Made by a program: the position numbers and the translations under genes. From positions 62,001 through 126,000 of the forward strand of contig CALROG020000002.1 in assembly GCA_943369755.1 (NCBI GenBank): a stretch of DNA of 64,000 nucleotides, given 5' to 3'. Positions 36,097-43,883 of the stretch are shown here, one piece after another. This DNA comes from CALROG01 sp943369755 (GTDB taxonomy: Bacteria; Pseudomonadota; Gammaproteobacteria; Burkholderiales; Burkholderiaceae_C). Under the pieces are notes generated by a model that saw only the letters and a list, made by a program, of their open reading frames with translations, was not told where the DNA came from and did no database searches. Each line of letters opens with the position of its first letter. The first letter of the stretch is position 1.

Positions 36097-36738
36097 ATGA
36101 AAGCATTTATCGCTCTGCTGCTGGCGTGCACGCTGCCCACAGCAGCGCTGGCGCAGTCGGTGGCGCTGCAGGGCATGCTGGGCGGCAAGGCGTTGTTGAT
36201 CGTCGATGGCAGCCCGCCCAAGAGCGTCGCTGCCGGCGAGTCGCACCAGGGTGTCAAGGTCTTGTCTACCGAGGGCGACCAGGCGCTGGTCGAGATCAGC
36301 GGCAAGCGCCACACCTTGCGCGTTGGCGACGCCCCGGCGAGCGTGGGCAGCGCCATCGGCCCGACGCGCGGCAACAAGATCGTGCTGACCGCTGGCAGTG
36401 GCGGCCACTTCATGGCCCAGGGTGCCATCAACGGCAAGGCGGTTCAGTTCATGGTGGATACCGGTGCCACGATGGTGGCATTGGGTGCGGCGGACGCCGA
36501 GCGCATGGGCCTGAAGTACCGCCAGGGCCAGCAAGGCCAGGCAAGCACCGCCAATGGTGTGGTGACGGCATGGAAGATAAAGCTGGATTCGGTACGCATC
36601 GGCGACGTTGAAGTCTTTTCTGTCGACGCCATGGTCAGCCAAGGCAGTATGCCGTTCGTTCTGCTGGGCAACAGCTTTCTGACCCGCTTCCAGATGCGGC
36701 GCGACAACGACCAGATGGTGCTGGAACGCCGCTACTGA
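36097..36738 (+). CDS. Exported retropepsin-like aspartic protease
   Basis: The 213 residues have a signal peptide (MKAFIALLLACTLPTAALAQ) and a single-lobe retroviral-type aspartic protease domain with the active site VQFMVDTGATMVALG and, near the end, FVLLGNSFLTRFQM; such proteins work as dimers. The first domain (residues 25-90) is a small beta fold. The periplasmic substrate is unknown. Same operon as yajQ. Confidence 0.88.
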   Translation: MKAFIALLLACTLPTAALAQSVALQGMLGGKALLIVDGSPPKSVAAGESHQGVKVLSTEGDQALVEISGKRHTLRVGDAPASVGSAIGPTRGNKIVLTAGSGGHFMAQGAINGKAVQFMVDTGATMVALGAADAERMGLKYRQGQQGQASTANGVVTAWKIKLDSVRIGDVEVFSVDAMVSQGSMPFVLLGNSFLTRFQMRRDNDQMVLERRY

Positions 36739-36769
36739 GGCCGCAGCTCGTCAGGCCTGGGCCGGTCGC

Positions 36770-37120
36770 TCACGCGGCGGCGGTAACCACCACTTCAATC
36801 AACCACTCGGGCCGCGCCAGGCTGGCTTGCACCGTGGCCCGGGGCGGGGTGTGGCCCGGCACCACCCAGGCGTCCCAGACCGCATTCATGGCCGAAAAAT
36901 CGTCGAGATCGGCCAGGAAAATTTGCGCCATGAGAATGCGCGACTTGTCACTGCCAGCTTGCGCTAGCAGGCGGTCGATATTGGCCAGCACCTCGGCGGT
37001 CTGGCCCGCAATGTCTTTGGTCGGGTCGTCGGGCACCTGGCCCGCAAGGTAAACCGTGGCGTTGTAGATTGCCATTTCGCTGAGGCGAACGCCCACATGA
37101 AACCGCTGAATTTCGCTCAT
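36770..37120 (-). CDS. RidA family protein
   Basis: RidA (YjgF/YER057c) proteins remove reactive enamine/imine intermediates. The 116 residues include VYLAGQVPDD, QTAEVLANIDRLLAQAG and TPPRATVQASLARPEWLIEV, where the Arg is the usual substrate-binding residue. Its start overlaps the plsY stop by 4 bp. Confidence 0.92.
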   Translation of the reverse strand: MSEIQRFHVGVRLSEMAIYNATVYLAGQVPDDPTKDIAGQTAEVLANIDRLLAQAGSDKSRILMAQIFLADLDDFSAMNAVWDAWVVPGHTPPRATVQASLARPEWLIEVVVTAAA

Positions 37121-37743
37121 TTTTGGGCCCCCAGTTTTGATTCCTTGCCTTCAAGCAGGCGGTTGATGTTCTCGCGGTGGCGCACCGCCAGCAACAAAAC
37201 CATCACGAACAGCGTTAGCAGTACCGCACGTTCGCTGTACCAGGCAATCCGGCCGCCCAGCAGGTAGAACACCGGCGCCAACGCGGCCGCCAACAGCGAC
37301 GCTACCGACGAATAGCGAAAGAAAAAGGCAATGATGAGCCAGCTAGCACCGATGGCCAGGCCCAGAAGCAGGTCGATGCCAAACACCACCCCGAGAAAGG
37401 TGGCAACACCCTTGCCACCCTGAAAGCGAAAAAACACGGGCCACAAGTGCCCGAGAAATGCCGCCAGGCCCACCAGCGCCATGGTGCCGTCTTCCATGCC
37501 GTAGGCCTTGCCGTACCAGCGCACCAGCACCACCGGCAGCCAGCCCTTCAGGCCATCCAGAAGCAAGGTCACCACTGCGGCGGCCTTGCTGCCGGAGCGC
37601 AGCACGTTGGTGGCACCGGGGTTCTTGCTGCCGAAGGTGCGCGGGTCTTTCAGGCCCATCAATCGACTGACGATCACCGCAAATGAGAGCGAGCCCAGCA
37701 AGTAGGCCGCAAGAATGGCAAGAATTGGGTAGAACGGTTGCAA
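37117..37743 (-). CDS. plsY: Glycerol-3-phosphate acyltransferase PlsY
   Basis: Membrane enzyme that transfers the acyl group of acyl-phosphate to glycerol-3-phosphate. The 208 residues have five hydrophobic helices; SKNPGATNVLRSGSK and FRFQGGKGVATFLGV are the conserved cytoplasmic loops, and an early LLGSLSFAVIVSR is the first. Translated with RidA. Confidence 0.96.
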   Translation of the reverse strand: MQPFYPILAILAAYLLGSLSFAVIVSRLMGLKDPRTFGSKNPGATNVLRSGSKAAAVVTLLLDGLKGWLPVVLVRWYGKAYGMEDGTMALVGLAAFLGHLWPVFFRFQGGKGVATFLGVVFGIDLLLGLAIGASWLIIAFFFRYSSVASLLAAALAPVFYLLGGRIAWYSERAVLLTLFVMVLLLAVRHRENINRLLEGKESKLGAQK

Positions 37744-37784
37744 CGATGTCTCCAGCAGGGTCAGGCGCTATTTTGCCAGTGCGC

Positions 37785-38276
37785 CTATTCGTCCAGCGCG
37801 CAACGCACCGGCTGGGCGTTTAGCAGGTGCACACAAACCTGCGGATCAATCCCCACCAGGTAGCCGCGCCGCCCGCCATTGATCGCAATGCGCGGCAAAG
37901 CCAGGATGGTTTCCTCGATGTAAACCGGCATCTCGCGCCGCGTGCCGAAGGGCGAGGTGCCGCCTACCAGGTAGCCGCTGTGGCGGTTGGCCACCTCGGG
38001 CTTGCAGGGCTCCACCGACTTCACGCCTATCTGGCGTGCCAGGTTCTTGGTGGACACCTTGCGGTTGCCGTGCATCAGCACCAGCAACGGGCGGGCCTTC
38101 TCGTCCTCCATCACCAGCGTCTTGACCACGGTAAACGGGTCCAGCCCCAGCACCTCGGCGCTGTGCTGGGCGCCGCCATGCTCCAGGTAGTCGTAGGGGT
38201 GCTCGGTAAAGTCGATCTTGCTGGCCCTGAGCAGCGCCGTTGCCGGGGTTTCGCTGACATGTGCTTTCTTCGTCAT
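37785..38276 (-). CDS. ybaK: Cys-tRNA(Pro)/YbaK-type deacylase
   Basis: YbaK hydrolyses Cys mischarged on tRNA-Pro. The 163 residues start with TPATALLRASKIDFTEHPYD and show FTVVKTLVMEDEKARPLLVL, the catalytic-site lysine context, and GGTSPFGTRREMPVY. It lies 3 bp after the aldo/keto reductase gene. Confidence 0.93.
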   Translation of the reverse strand: MTKKAHVSETPATALLRASKIDFTEHPYDYLEHGGAQHSAEVLGLDPFTVVKTLVMEDEKARPLLVLMHGNRKVSTKNLARQIGVKSVEPCKPEVANRHSGYLVGGTSPFGTRREMPVYIEETILALPRIAINGGRRGYLVGIDPQVCVHLLNAQPVRCALDE

Positions 38277-38279
38277 GGC

Positions 38280-39341
38280 TCACAGGGCCGGGTCTCGCAT
38301 TTCCCAGCGAATCTGGTCAATTCTGGCCAGCACATCCGGGCTGAGCGTGGTACCCCAGGCGTCGATGTTGTCGTCCAGTTGCGCCAGCGATGTGACGCCG
38401 ATGATGGTGCTGGCCACGCGCCAGTTGGTGTAACAAAACGCCAAGGCCATTTGCACCGGTGTGAGACCCTGGGCCCGCGCAAGCTCGTTGTATTGGCGTG
38501 CGGCCAGCAAGGCTTCCGGGCGGCCCCAGCGCTGTTTGCGCACTGATTCAAATTTGGCAATGCGGGCCTGCGCAGGCGCATCTGGCCCCTCGGTGCCACT
38601 GCGGTCGTACTTGCCGCTGAGCAGGCCAAAACCCAGGGGTGAATAGGCCAGCAGTGACACACCCAGGCGATGCAGGGATTCGTCCAGCCCGTTGTCCAGC
38701 GTACGGCTGATCAGGCAATAAACGTTTTGTACCGTCGCCACGCGTGGCAGGCCATGCTGCTGCGCCAGACGCACGAACTCATGCACCCCGAAAGGGGTTT
38801 CATTTGACAGCCCGATGTGGCGTACCTTGCCGGCCTTGACCAACTGCGCCAGAGCTTCAAGCTGCGCATGGATCGAGGTTTCCGAGCGCTCTTTGGTCGG
38901 GTCGTAATAGACCATGCCGAAGGCCGGCACATGGCGTTCTGGCCAGTGAATCTGGTACAGGTCAATCACGTCAGTTTGCAGCCGCTTCAACGAGGCATTG
39001 CACGAGGCCACGATGTCTTGCGCCGTCATGCCTGCGCCTGCGCGAACCCAGGGCATGCCGCGCGACGGGCCCGCCACTTTGGTGGCCAGCACCAGTTTGC
39101 GCCGCGCGCCGGGGTTTTTTGCAAACCAGTTGCCGATGATGGTTTCGGTCGCGCCAAAGGTTTCGGCGCGCGTTGGCACCGCGTAAATCTCGGCGGTGTC
39201 GATGAAGTTGACGCCACGCGCCAGCGAGTGGTCAAGAATGCGGTGCGCATCGGCTTCGCAGACTTGCTCCCCAAAGGTCATGGTGCCCAGGCAGATAGGG
39301 GTGACGTGAAGGTCGCTCTGACCGAGCTGAACAGTTTTCAT
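38280..39341 (-). CDS. Aldo/keto reductase (Tas-like)
   Basis: NADPH-dependent reductase with a TIM-barrel. The 353 residues from ATG 39341 show LGTMTFGEQVCEADAHRILD, FIDTAEIYAVPTRAETFG with the catalytic Asp/Tyr, and QIHWPERHVPAFG. Closest in style to the Tas protein of E. coli. The natural substrate is unknown. Upstream in-frame codons have no likeness. Confidence 0.92.
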   Translation of the reverse strand: MKTVQLGQSDLHVTPICLGTMTFGEQVCEADAHRILDHSLARGVNFIDTAEIYAVPTRAETFGATETIIGNWFAKNPGARRKLVLATKVAGPSRGMPWVRAGAGMTAQDIVASCNASLKRLQTDVIDLYQIHWPERHVPAFGMVYYDPTKERSETSIHAQLEALAQLVKAGKVRHIGLSNETPFGVHEFVRLAQQHGLPRVATVQNVYCLISRTLDNGLDESLHRLGVSLLAYSPLGFGLLSGKYDRSGTEGPDAPAQARIAKFESVRKQRWGRPEALLAARQYNELARAQGLTPVQMALAFCYTNWRVASTIIGVTSLAQLDDNIDAWGTTLSPDVLARIDQIRWEMRDPAL

Positions 39342-39378
39342 GGGGTGGGCTGGGGTGTTGGCGGGGCTGGCTAAGGGT

Positions 39379-41127
39379 TCAGCCAGCAAGTTTACGTGCG
39401 CGTTCTTCTTCCTGCAGCCGCAACAGCCGCCGCTGGACTTTGCCGGTGGTGGTCATGGGCAAGGCGTCAATGAATTCAATCTCCTTGGGGTATTCATAGG
39501 GCGCGAGCTTGCCGCGCACATGGGCTTGCAGTTCTGCAATGAGTTCAAGGTCAAATTTGCCTGTAGCCCGCATGGATAAAGAGCGAGCCGCTATGAAATC
39601 AGGAGCAAGTACGACATAGGCCTTGACCACCGCGCCGCGCTCACGGTCAGGCTTGGGCACCACCGCCGCATTGGCCACCGCCGGGTGTTTGACCAGGCAG
39701 TTCTCAATCTCGCCAGGGCCGATGCGGTAGCCCGCAGCCTTGAATACATCGTCGGCCCGGCCCTGGTACCACAGGTAGCCGTCAGCGTCGCGCACCGCCA
39801 CGTCCCCGGTGCGGCACCAGTCATCAGGCCCGTTGTGCCCGGTGTACTTGGCCTGGGTGGCCGCCTGGTTTTTCCAGTAGCCCAGAAAAAACACCGGGTC
39901 GGGTTCGCCATGCACGTCAAAGCGGTTGACAGCGACGTCGCCCGGCTCGCCCACAGCGCATTCGTTGCCGGCGTCGTCCAGCACCACCACCCGATGGCCA
40001 GGGTAGGCCTTGCCCATGCTGCCCGGCTTGGGCGGCCACAAGCGCGCGCAGTTGCCCACGATGTAGTTGATCTCGGTCTGGCCAAACATCTCGTTGACCG
40101 TCACGCCAAGCTGGTCACGGCAATAGGCAAACACCGCGTCGCCCACCGCCTCGCCCGCGCTCATCATGGCTTGCAGCTTCAGCTGGTATTGCTGACGCGG
40201 CTGGGGGTAGGCCTTCATCATGGCCTTGAGCGCAGTCGGGAACAGGAAGGTATGCGTGACGCCATGCTGCTGCATCAGCGAGAAAGCCAGCTCCGGGCTG
40301 AAGCGGCCGTTCCAGCCAATGATGGGCCGGCCAAAATACAGCGTGGGCAGCAAGGCGTCCATCAGCCCGCCTGTCCAGGCCCAGTCCGCCGGGCTCCAGA
40401 AAACCGCGTCGGACCCGGTGTTGCGCACGCCGTCAAAGCCAAACCAGTTCTGGCTACAGACAAAGCCGCTGAGGTTGCCGATCAGTGCGCGGTGTGGAAT
40501 CAGCGCCCCCTTGGGCTGGCCGGTGGTGCCACTGGTGTAGATCAGCACGGCAGCTTCATCGGCCAGCGTTTCCAGCGGTTTGTAAATGCCCGGCTCCTGG
40601 GACAAGGCCAGATCAAAGTCGATGTCTGCGCTCTGGCAGGCCTCTCCCACGCCTATCACCGCCTCAAGCAAGGGGCAGTCGTCGCGTACGGAATTGATGG
40701 CCTCTACACAGGCCATATCGCAAATTGCCACCTTGGCCTCGCTGTCCTGCAGGCGGTACTCCAGCGCCTCGGGGCCAAAAAGGGTGGACAGCGGCATACC
40801 CACCGCACCCATTTGCAGCACCGCCATGTAGGCCACGGCTGTCTCAAAGCGCTGCGGCAACACAATCGCCACCCGGTCGCCGCGGCGCACGCCCAGCACG
40901 GTGAGCACGTTTGAAAGCCGGTTGGCCGCGTCCTGAAGCTGCGCAAAACTGTAGCGCGGGCCAGTACCATCGGGCTGGTGGGCGTAGATCGCGATGCGCT
41001 CGTCGCCATCGGGGCGCTCGGCCCAGCGCCGACAGCAAGCCTGCGCCATATTGAATTTTTCGGGCACGGCCCAGCGAAATTCGCGGTGCAGCGCGGCGTA
41101 GTTGTCCTGGACTTGACTGACGGGCAT
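39379..41127 (-). CDS. AMP-dependent acyl-CoA synthetase
   Basis: Adenylate-forming enzyme (acetyl-/medium-chain acyl-CoA synthetase type). The 582 residues from ATG 41127 (AGGAGG upstream) show LIYTSGTTGQPKGALIPH (AMP loop), NEMFGQTEINYIVGN, DDWCRTGDVAVRDADGYLW and MTTTGKVQRRLLR with the C-terminal catalytic lysine. Residues from about 517 (PDFIAARSLSMRATG) are an in-frame insertion coming from an interspersed repeat (39561-39606). Divergent from an alpha/beta hydrolase gene. Confidence 0.92.
   Translation of the reverse strand: MPVSQVQDNYAALHREFRWAVPEKFNMAQACCRRWAERPDGDERIAIYAHQPDGTGPRYSFAQLQDAANRLSNVLTVLGVRRGDRVAIVLPQRFETAVAYMAVLQMGAVGMPLSTLFGPEALEYRLQDSEAKVAICDMACVEAINSVRDDCPLLEAVIGVGEACQSADIDFDLALSQEPGIYKPLETLADEAAVLIYTSGTTGQPKGALIPHRALIGNLSGFVCSQNWFGFDGVRNTGSDAVFWSPADWAWTGGLMDALLPTLYFGRPIIGWNGRFSPELAFSLMQQHGVTHTFLFPTALKAMMKAYPQPRQQYQLKLQAMMSAGEAVGDAVFAYCRDQLGVTVNEMFGQTEINYIVGNCARLWPPKPGSMGKAYPGHRVVVLDDAGNECAVGEPGDVAVNRFDVHGEPDPVFFLGYWKNQAATQAKYTGHNGPDDWCRTGDVAVRDADGYLWYQGRADDVFKAAGYRIGPGEIENCLVKHPAVANAAVVPKPDRERGAVVKAYVVLAPDFIAARSLSMRATGKFDLELIAELQAHVRGKLAPYEYPKEIEFIDALPMTTTGKVQRRLLRLQEEERARKLAG
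39561..39606 (-). repeat. Interspersed GCGGGCTACAG-type repeat, copy 2 (inside acyl-CoA synthetase)
   Basis: On the minus strand it reads GCTCCTGATTTCATAGCGGC, then TCGCTC, then CATGCGGGCTACAG. It adds about 15 residues to the protein without a frame break. Confidence 0.65.
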
Positions 41128-41153
41128 GCCTTGCCTCCTGAATAATCCAGCCA

Positions 41154-42056
41154 ATGTACCAAGCCCGCAGAACCTCGCGCAGCGAGTTTGTCCCGATCCG
41201 CAACCTTTCATACCATGTTCGTATCTGGGGCACCCCGACCTCAGGCCAGGCCCCGCTGGTCCTGGTGCACGGCTGGATGGACGTGGCCGCGTCCTACCAG
41301 TTTGTGGTGGATGCGCTGGCGCACGAGCGCTACGTCATTGCACCTGACTGGCGCGGCTACGGCCTGACCGGCAGCGGTGGCACCGACAACTACTGGTTCC
41401 CCGATTACCTGGGCGACCTGGACTTTCTGCTGGAGCACTACAGCCCCGGCGCGCCGGTGGACCTGGTGGGCCACAGCATGGGCGGCAATGTCGTCATGCT
41501 CTACGCCGGGGCCCGGCCCCAACGCATTCGCCGGCTGGTTAACCTGGAAGGTTTTGGCATGCCCACCACCCGGGCAGCCCAGGCGCCAGGCCGCTACGCC
41601 AAATGGATGGACGAGCTCAAGAGCCTGCACCGCGGCGAAATGGCACTCAAGCCCTACCCCGACGTGGCAGGCGTGGCCAGCCGCCTGATGAAGACCAACC
41701 CCCGCCTGTCGCAAGACAAGGCCGACTGGCTGGCACCCCACTGGGCCAGGCCCAATGCGCAGGGGCAGTGGGAAATCATGGGCGACCCGGCCCACAAGAT
41801 CATCAACGCGCAGCTCTACCGGGTCGACGAGGTTTTGGCGCTGTACAGCTGCATCACTGCGCCGGTGCTGGCGGTGCAAGCCACCGACAACAGCCTGGAC
41901 CAATGGTGGCAGGGCAAATACACCCTGGCCGAGTACCACGAGCGCCTGAAATCTGTGCCCCAGTTGCAGTGCGCCGTGGTCACCGAGGCCGGGCACATGC
42001 TGCACCATGACCAGCCAGCGCAACTGGCCACGCTGCTCGAGGGTTTCTGCGCGTGA
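41154..42056 (+). CDS. Alpha/beta hydrolase
   Basis: The 300 residues hold VLVHGWMDVAASYQFVVD (oxyanion region), VDLVGHSMGGNVVMLYAG with the nucleophile Ser, and TEAGHMLHHDQPAQL with the catalytic His. The substrate is unknown. It starts 26 bp from the divergent acyl-CoA synthetase gene and is followed by prfB at 48 bp. Confidence 0.92.
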   Translation: MYQARRTSRSEFVPIRNLSYHVRIWGTPTSGQAPLVLVHGWMDVAASYQFVVDALAHERYVIAPDWRGYGLTGSGGTDNYWFPDYLGDLDFLLEHYSPGAPVDLVGHSMGGNVVMLYAGARPQRIRRLVNLEGFGMPTTRAAQAPGRYAKWMDELKSLHRGEMALKPYPDVAGVASRLMKTNPRLSQDKADWLAPHWARPNAQGQWEIMGDPAHKIINAQLYRVDEVLALYSCITAPVLAVQATDNSLDQWWQGKYTLAEYHERLKSVPQLQCAVVTEAGHMLHHDQPAQLATLLEGFCA

Positions 42057-42104
42057 GAAAATAGCGGGTTACCCAAAGCCCGAAGAACACAGCAGGACCC
42101 GATC

Positions 42105-43209
42105 ATGGACGCAGAACGCACCAACCTCATTGGCACCACACTCACCGACCTGAGCGCCCGGACTGAAGCCTTACGGGGGTATCTTTGACTACGATGCAAA
42201 GTCAGAACGGCTGAGAACCGTCAACGCATCCCTCGAAGACCCGGCGGTCTGGAACGACCCCAAAAAAGCCCAGGAACTGGGCAAAGAGCAAAAAGCGCTC
42301 AGCAGCGTGGTACTGATGCTGGGCAACCTCACGCGCGAGCTGGCCGACAACCTTGAGCTTTACGACATGAGCAAGGCCGAGGGCGATGAAGCCGGCCTTG
42401 AAACCATCGAAGCCGAAGCTGCCACGCTGGGCAAAGACGTCGAGGCGCTTGAGTTTCGCCGCATGTTCAACAACCCGGCCGACCCCCTGCCCGCCTTCCT
42501 GGACATCCAGGCCGGCGCGGGCGGTACCGAAGCCTGCGACTGGGCCAGCATGCTGCTGCGCCAGTACCTCAAGTACGCCGAACGCAAGGGCTTCAAGGCC
42601 ACCGTGGAAGACGAGACCGCGGGCGACGTGGCCGGCATCAAGAGCGCCACGATCCGGGTGGAAGGCGACTACGCCTTTGGCCTGCTGCGCACTGAAACCG
42701 GCGTGCACCGCCTGGTGCGCAAGAGCCCGTTTGACAGCTCCGGCGGACGCCACACCAGCTTTGCCAGCGTGTTTGTCTACCCCGAGATTGATGACTCGAT
42801 TGAGATCAACATCAACCCGGCCGACGTGCGCACCGACACCTTCCGCGCCAGCGGTGCGGGCGGCCAGCACATCAACAAGACCGACTCGGCCGTGCGCCTG
42901 ACCCACATCCCCACCGGCATCGTGGTGCAGTGCCAGGACGGGCGCAGCCAGCACGGCAACCGCGACATCGCCTGGCAGCGCCTGCGCTCGCGGCTGTACG
43001 ACTTTGAAATGCGCAAACGCCAGGAAGAGCAACAAAAGCTGGAAGACACCAAGACCGACGTCGGCTGGGGCCACCAGATCCGCAGCTATGTGCTGGACAA
43101 CAGCCGCATCAAAGACCTGCGCACCGGGGTGGAAATATCGGCCACGCAGAAAGTGCTGGACGGCGACCTTGACGCGTTCATTGAAGCCAGCCTCAAGCAG
43201 GGCGTATGA
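42105..43209 (+). CDS. prfB: Peptide chain release factor 2 with programmed +1 frameshift
   Basis: RF2 ends translation at UGA and UAA. The gene is read as join(42105..42185, 42187..43209), 367 residues. The first 27 codons end at CTT TGA C, preceded by AGGGGGTAT-like CGGGGGTAT, the same autoregulatory frameshift as in E. coli: when RF2 is scarce the ribosome slips +1 and reads GAC TAC GAT. After the shift come RKSPFDSSGGRHTSF (SPF anticodon tripeptide) and SGAGGQHINKTDSAVRL (GGQ hydrolysis motif). It overlaps the HAD gene by 4 bp. Confidence 0.97.
42177..42188 (+). promoter_or_regulatory. prfB +1 programmed frameshift site
   Basis: GGGT ATC TTT GAC: the slippery CTT is followed by in-frame stop TGA (42186-42188) and C, with the Shine-Dalgarno-like GGGGG just upstream at classical spacing. 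Confidence 0.95.
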
Positions 43210-43883
43210 ACAACACCCCCGCGCTGATTTTTGACATGGACGGCACCATGGTCGACTCGATGCCCTGGCACCTCAAGAGCTGGGCAGTCTTCGCCCAGCG
43301 CCACGGCTTGAGCATTGACCTGCCCGACCTGATGCGCCGCACCACCGGGCGCAACGGCCTGGAATGCATGCGCGAGCTGTTGCAGCGCGACCTGCCCGAA
43401 GATGAAGCCTGGGCGCTGATCCAGCAAAAAGAAGCCGCCTACCGCGAGCTGTTTGCACCGGAGTTCACCGAGGTGGCAGGTTTTCGCGCCTTTGCAGCCC
43501 AGGCCATGGCACGCGGGCTCAAGGTGGGCGTGGGCACGGCGGGCGACCGCCACAACATCGAGTTCGTGTTCCGCCACCTTGCCATGACGCCAATGCCTCA
43601 TGCCGTGGTCGGCGGTGACGAGGGCCTGGCCGGCAAACCGGAACCGGCAATCTTTCTCGAAACCGCACGCCGCCTGGGCAGCGAGCCGACGCAATGCATA
43701 GTGTTTGAGGATGCGCCGTTCGGTATCGAGGCCGCGCGGCGCGCCGGCATGCGGGCGGTAGCGGTGTGCACCGGCCACACCGCCGCAGAACTCGACGGCC
43801 CCCATGTGATGGCACGCATCCGCGACTACCACGAACTGCTGGACACTGATTTTCTGGAGACACTCCATGCTGCTACTGCGTGA
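43206..43883 (+). CDS. HAD-superfamily phosphatase/phosphoglucomutase-like
   Basis: The 225 residues start LIFDMDGTMVDSMPWH (nucleophile Asp and acid/base Asp), with GVGTAGDRHNIEF (motif II Thr region), GKPEPAIFLETARRLG (Lys) and CIVFEDAPFGIEAARRAGM (motif IV acids). The pattern is that of beta-phosphoglucomutase or sugar-phosphatase types. Overlaps prfB by 4 bp and pepN by 17 bp. Confidence 0.9.
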   Translation: MNNTPALIFDMDGTMVDSMPWHLKSWAVFAQRHGLSIDLPDLMRRTTGRNGLECMRELLQRDLPEDEAWALIQQKEAAYRELFAPEFTEVAGFRAFAAQAMARGLKVGVGTAGDRHNIEFVFRHLAMTPMPHAVVGGDEGLAGKPEPAIFLETARRLGSEPTQCIVFEDAPFGIEAARRAGMRAVAVCTGHTAAELDGPHVMARIRDYHELLDTDFLETLHAATA

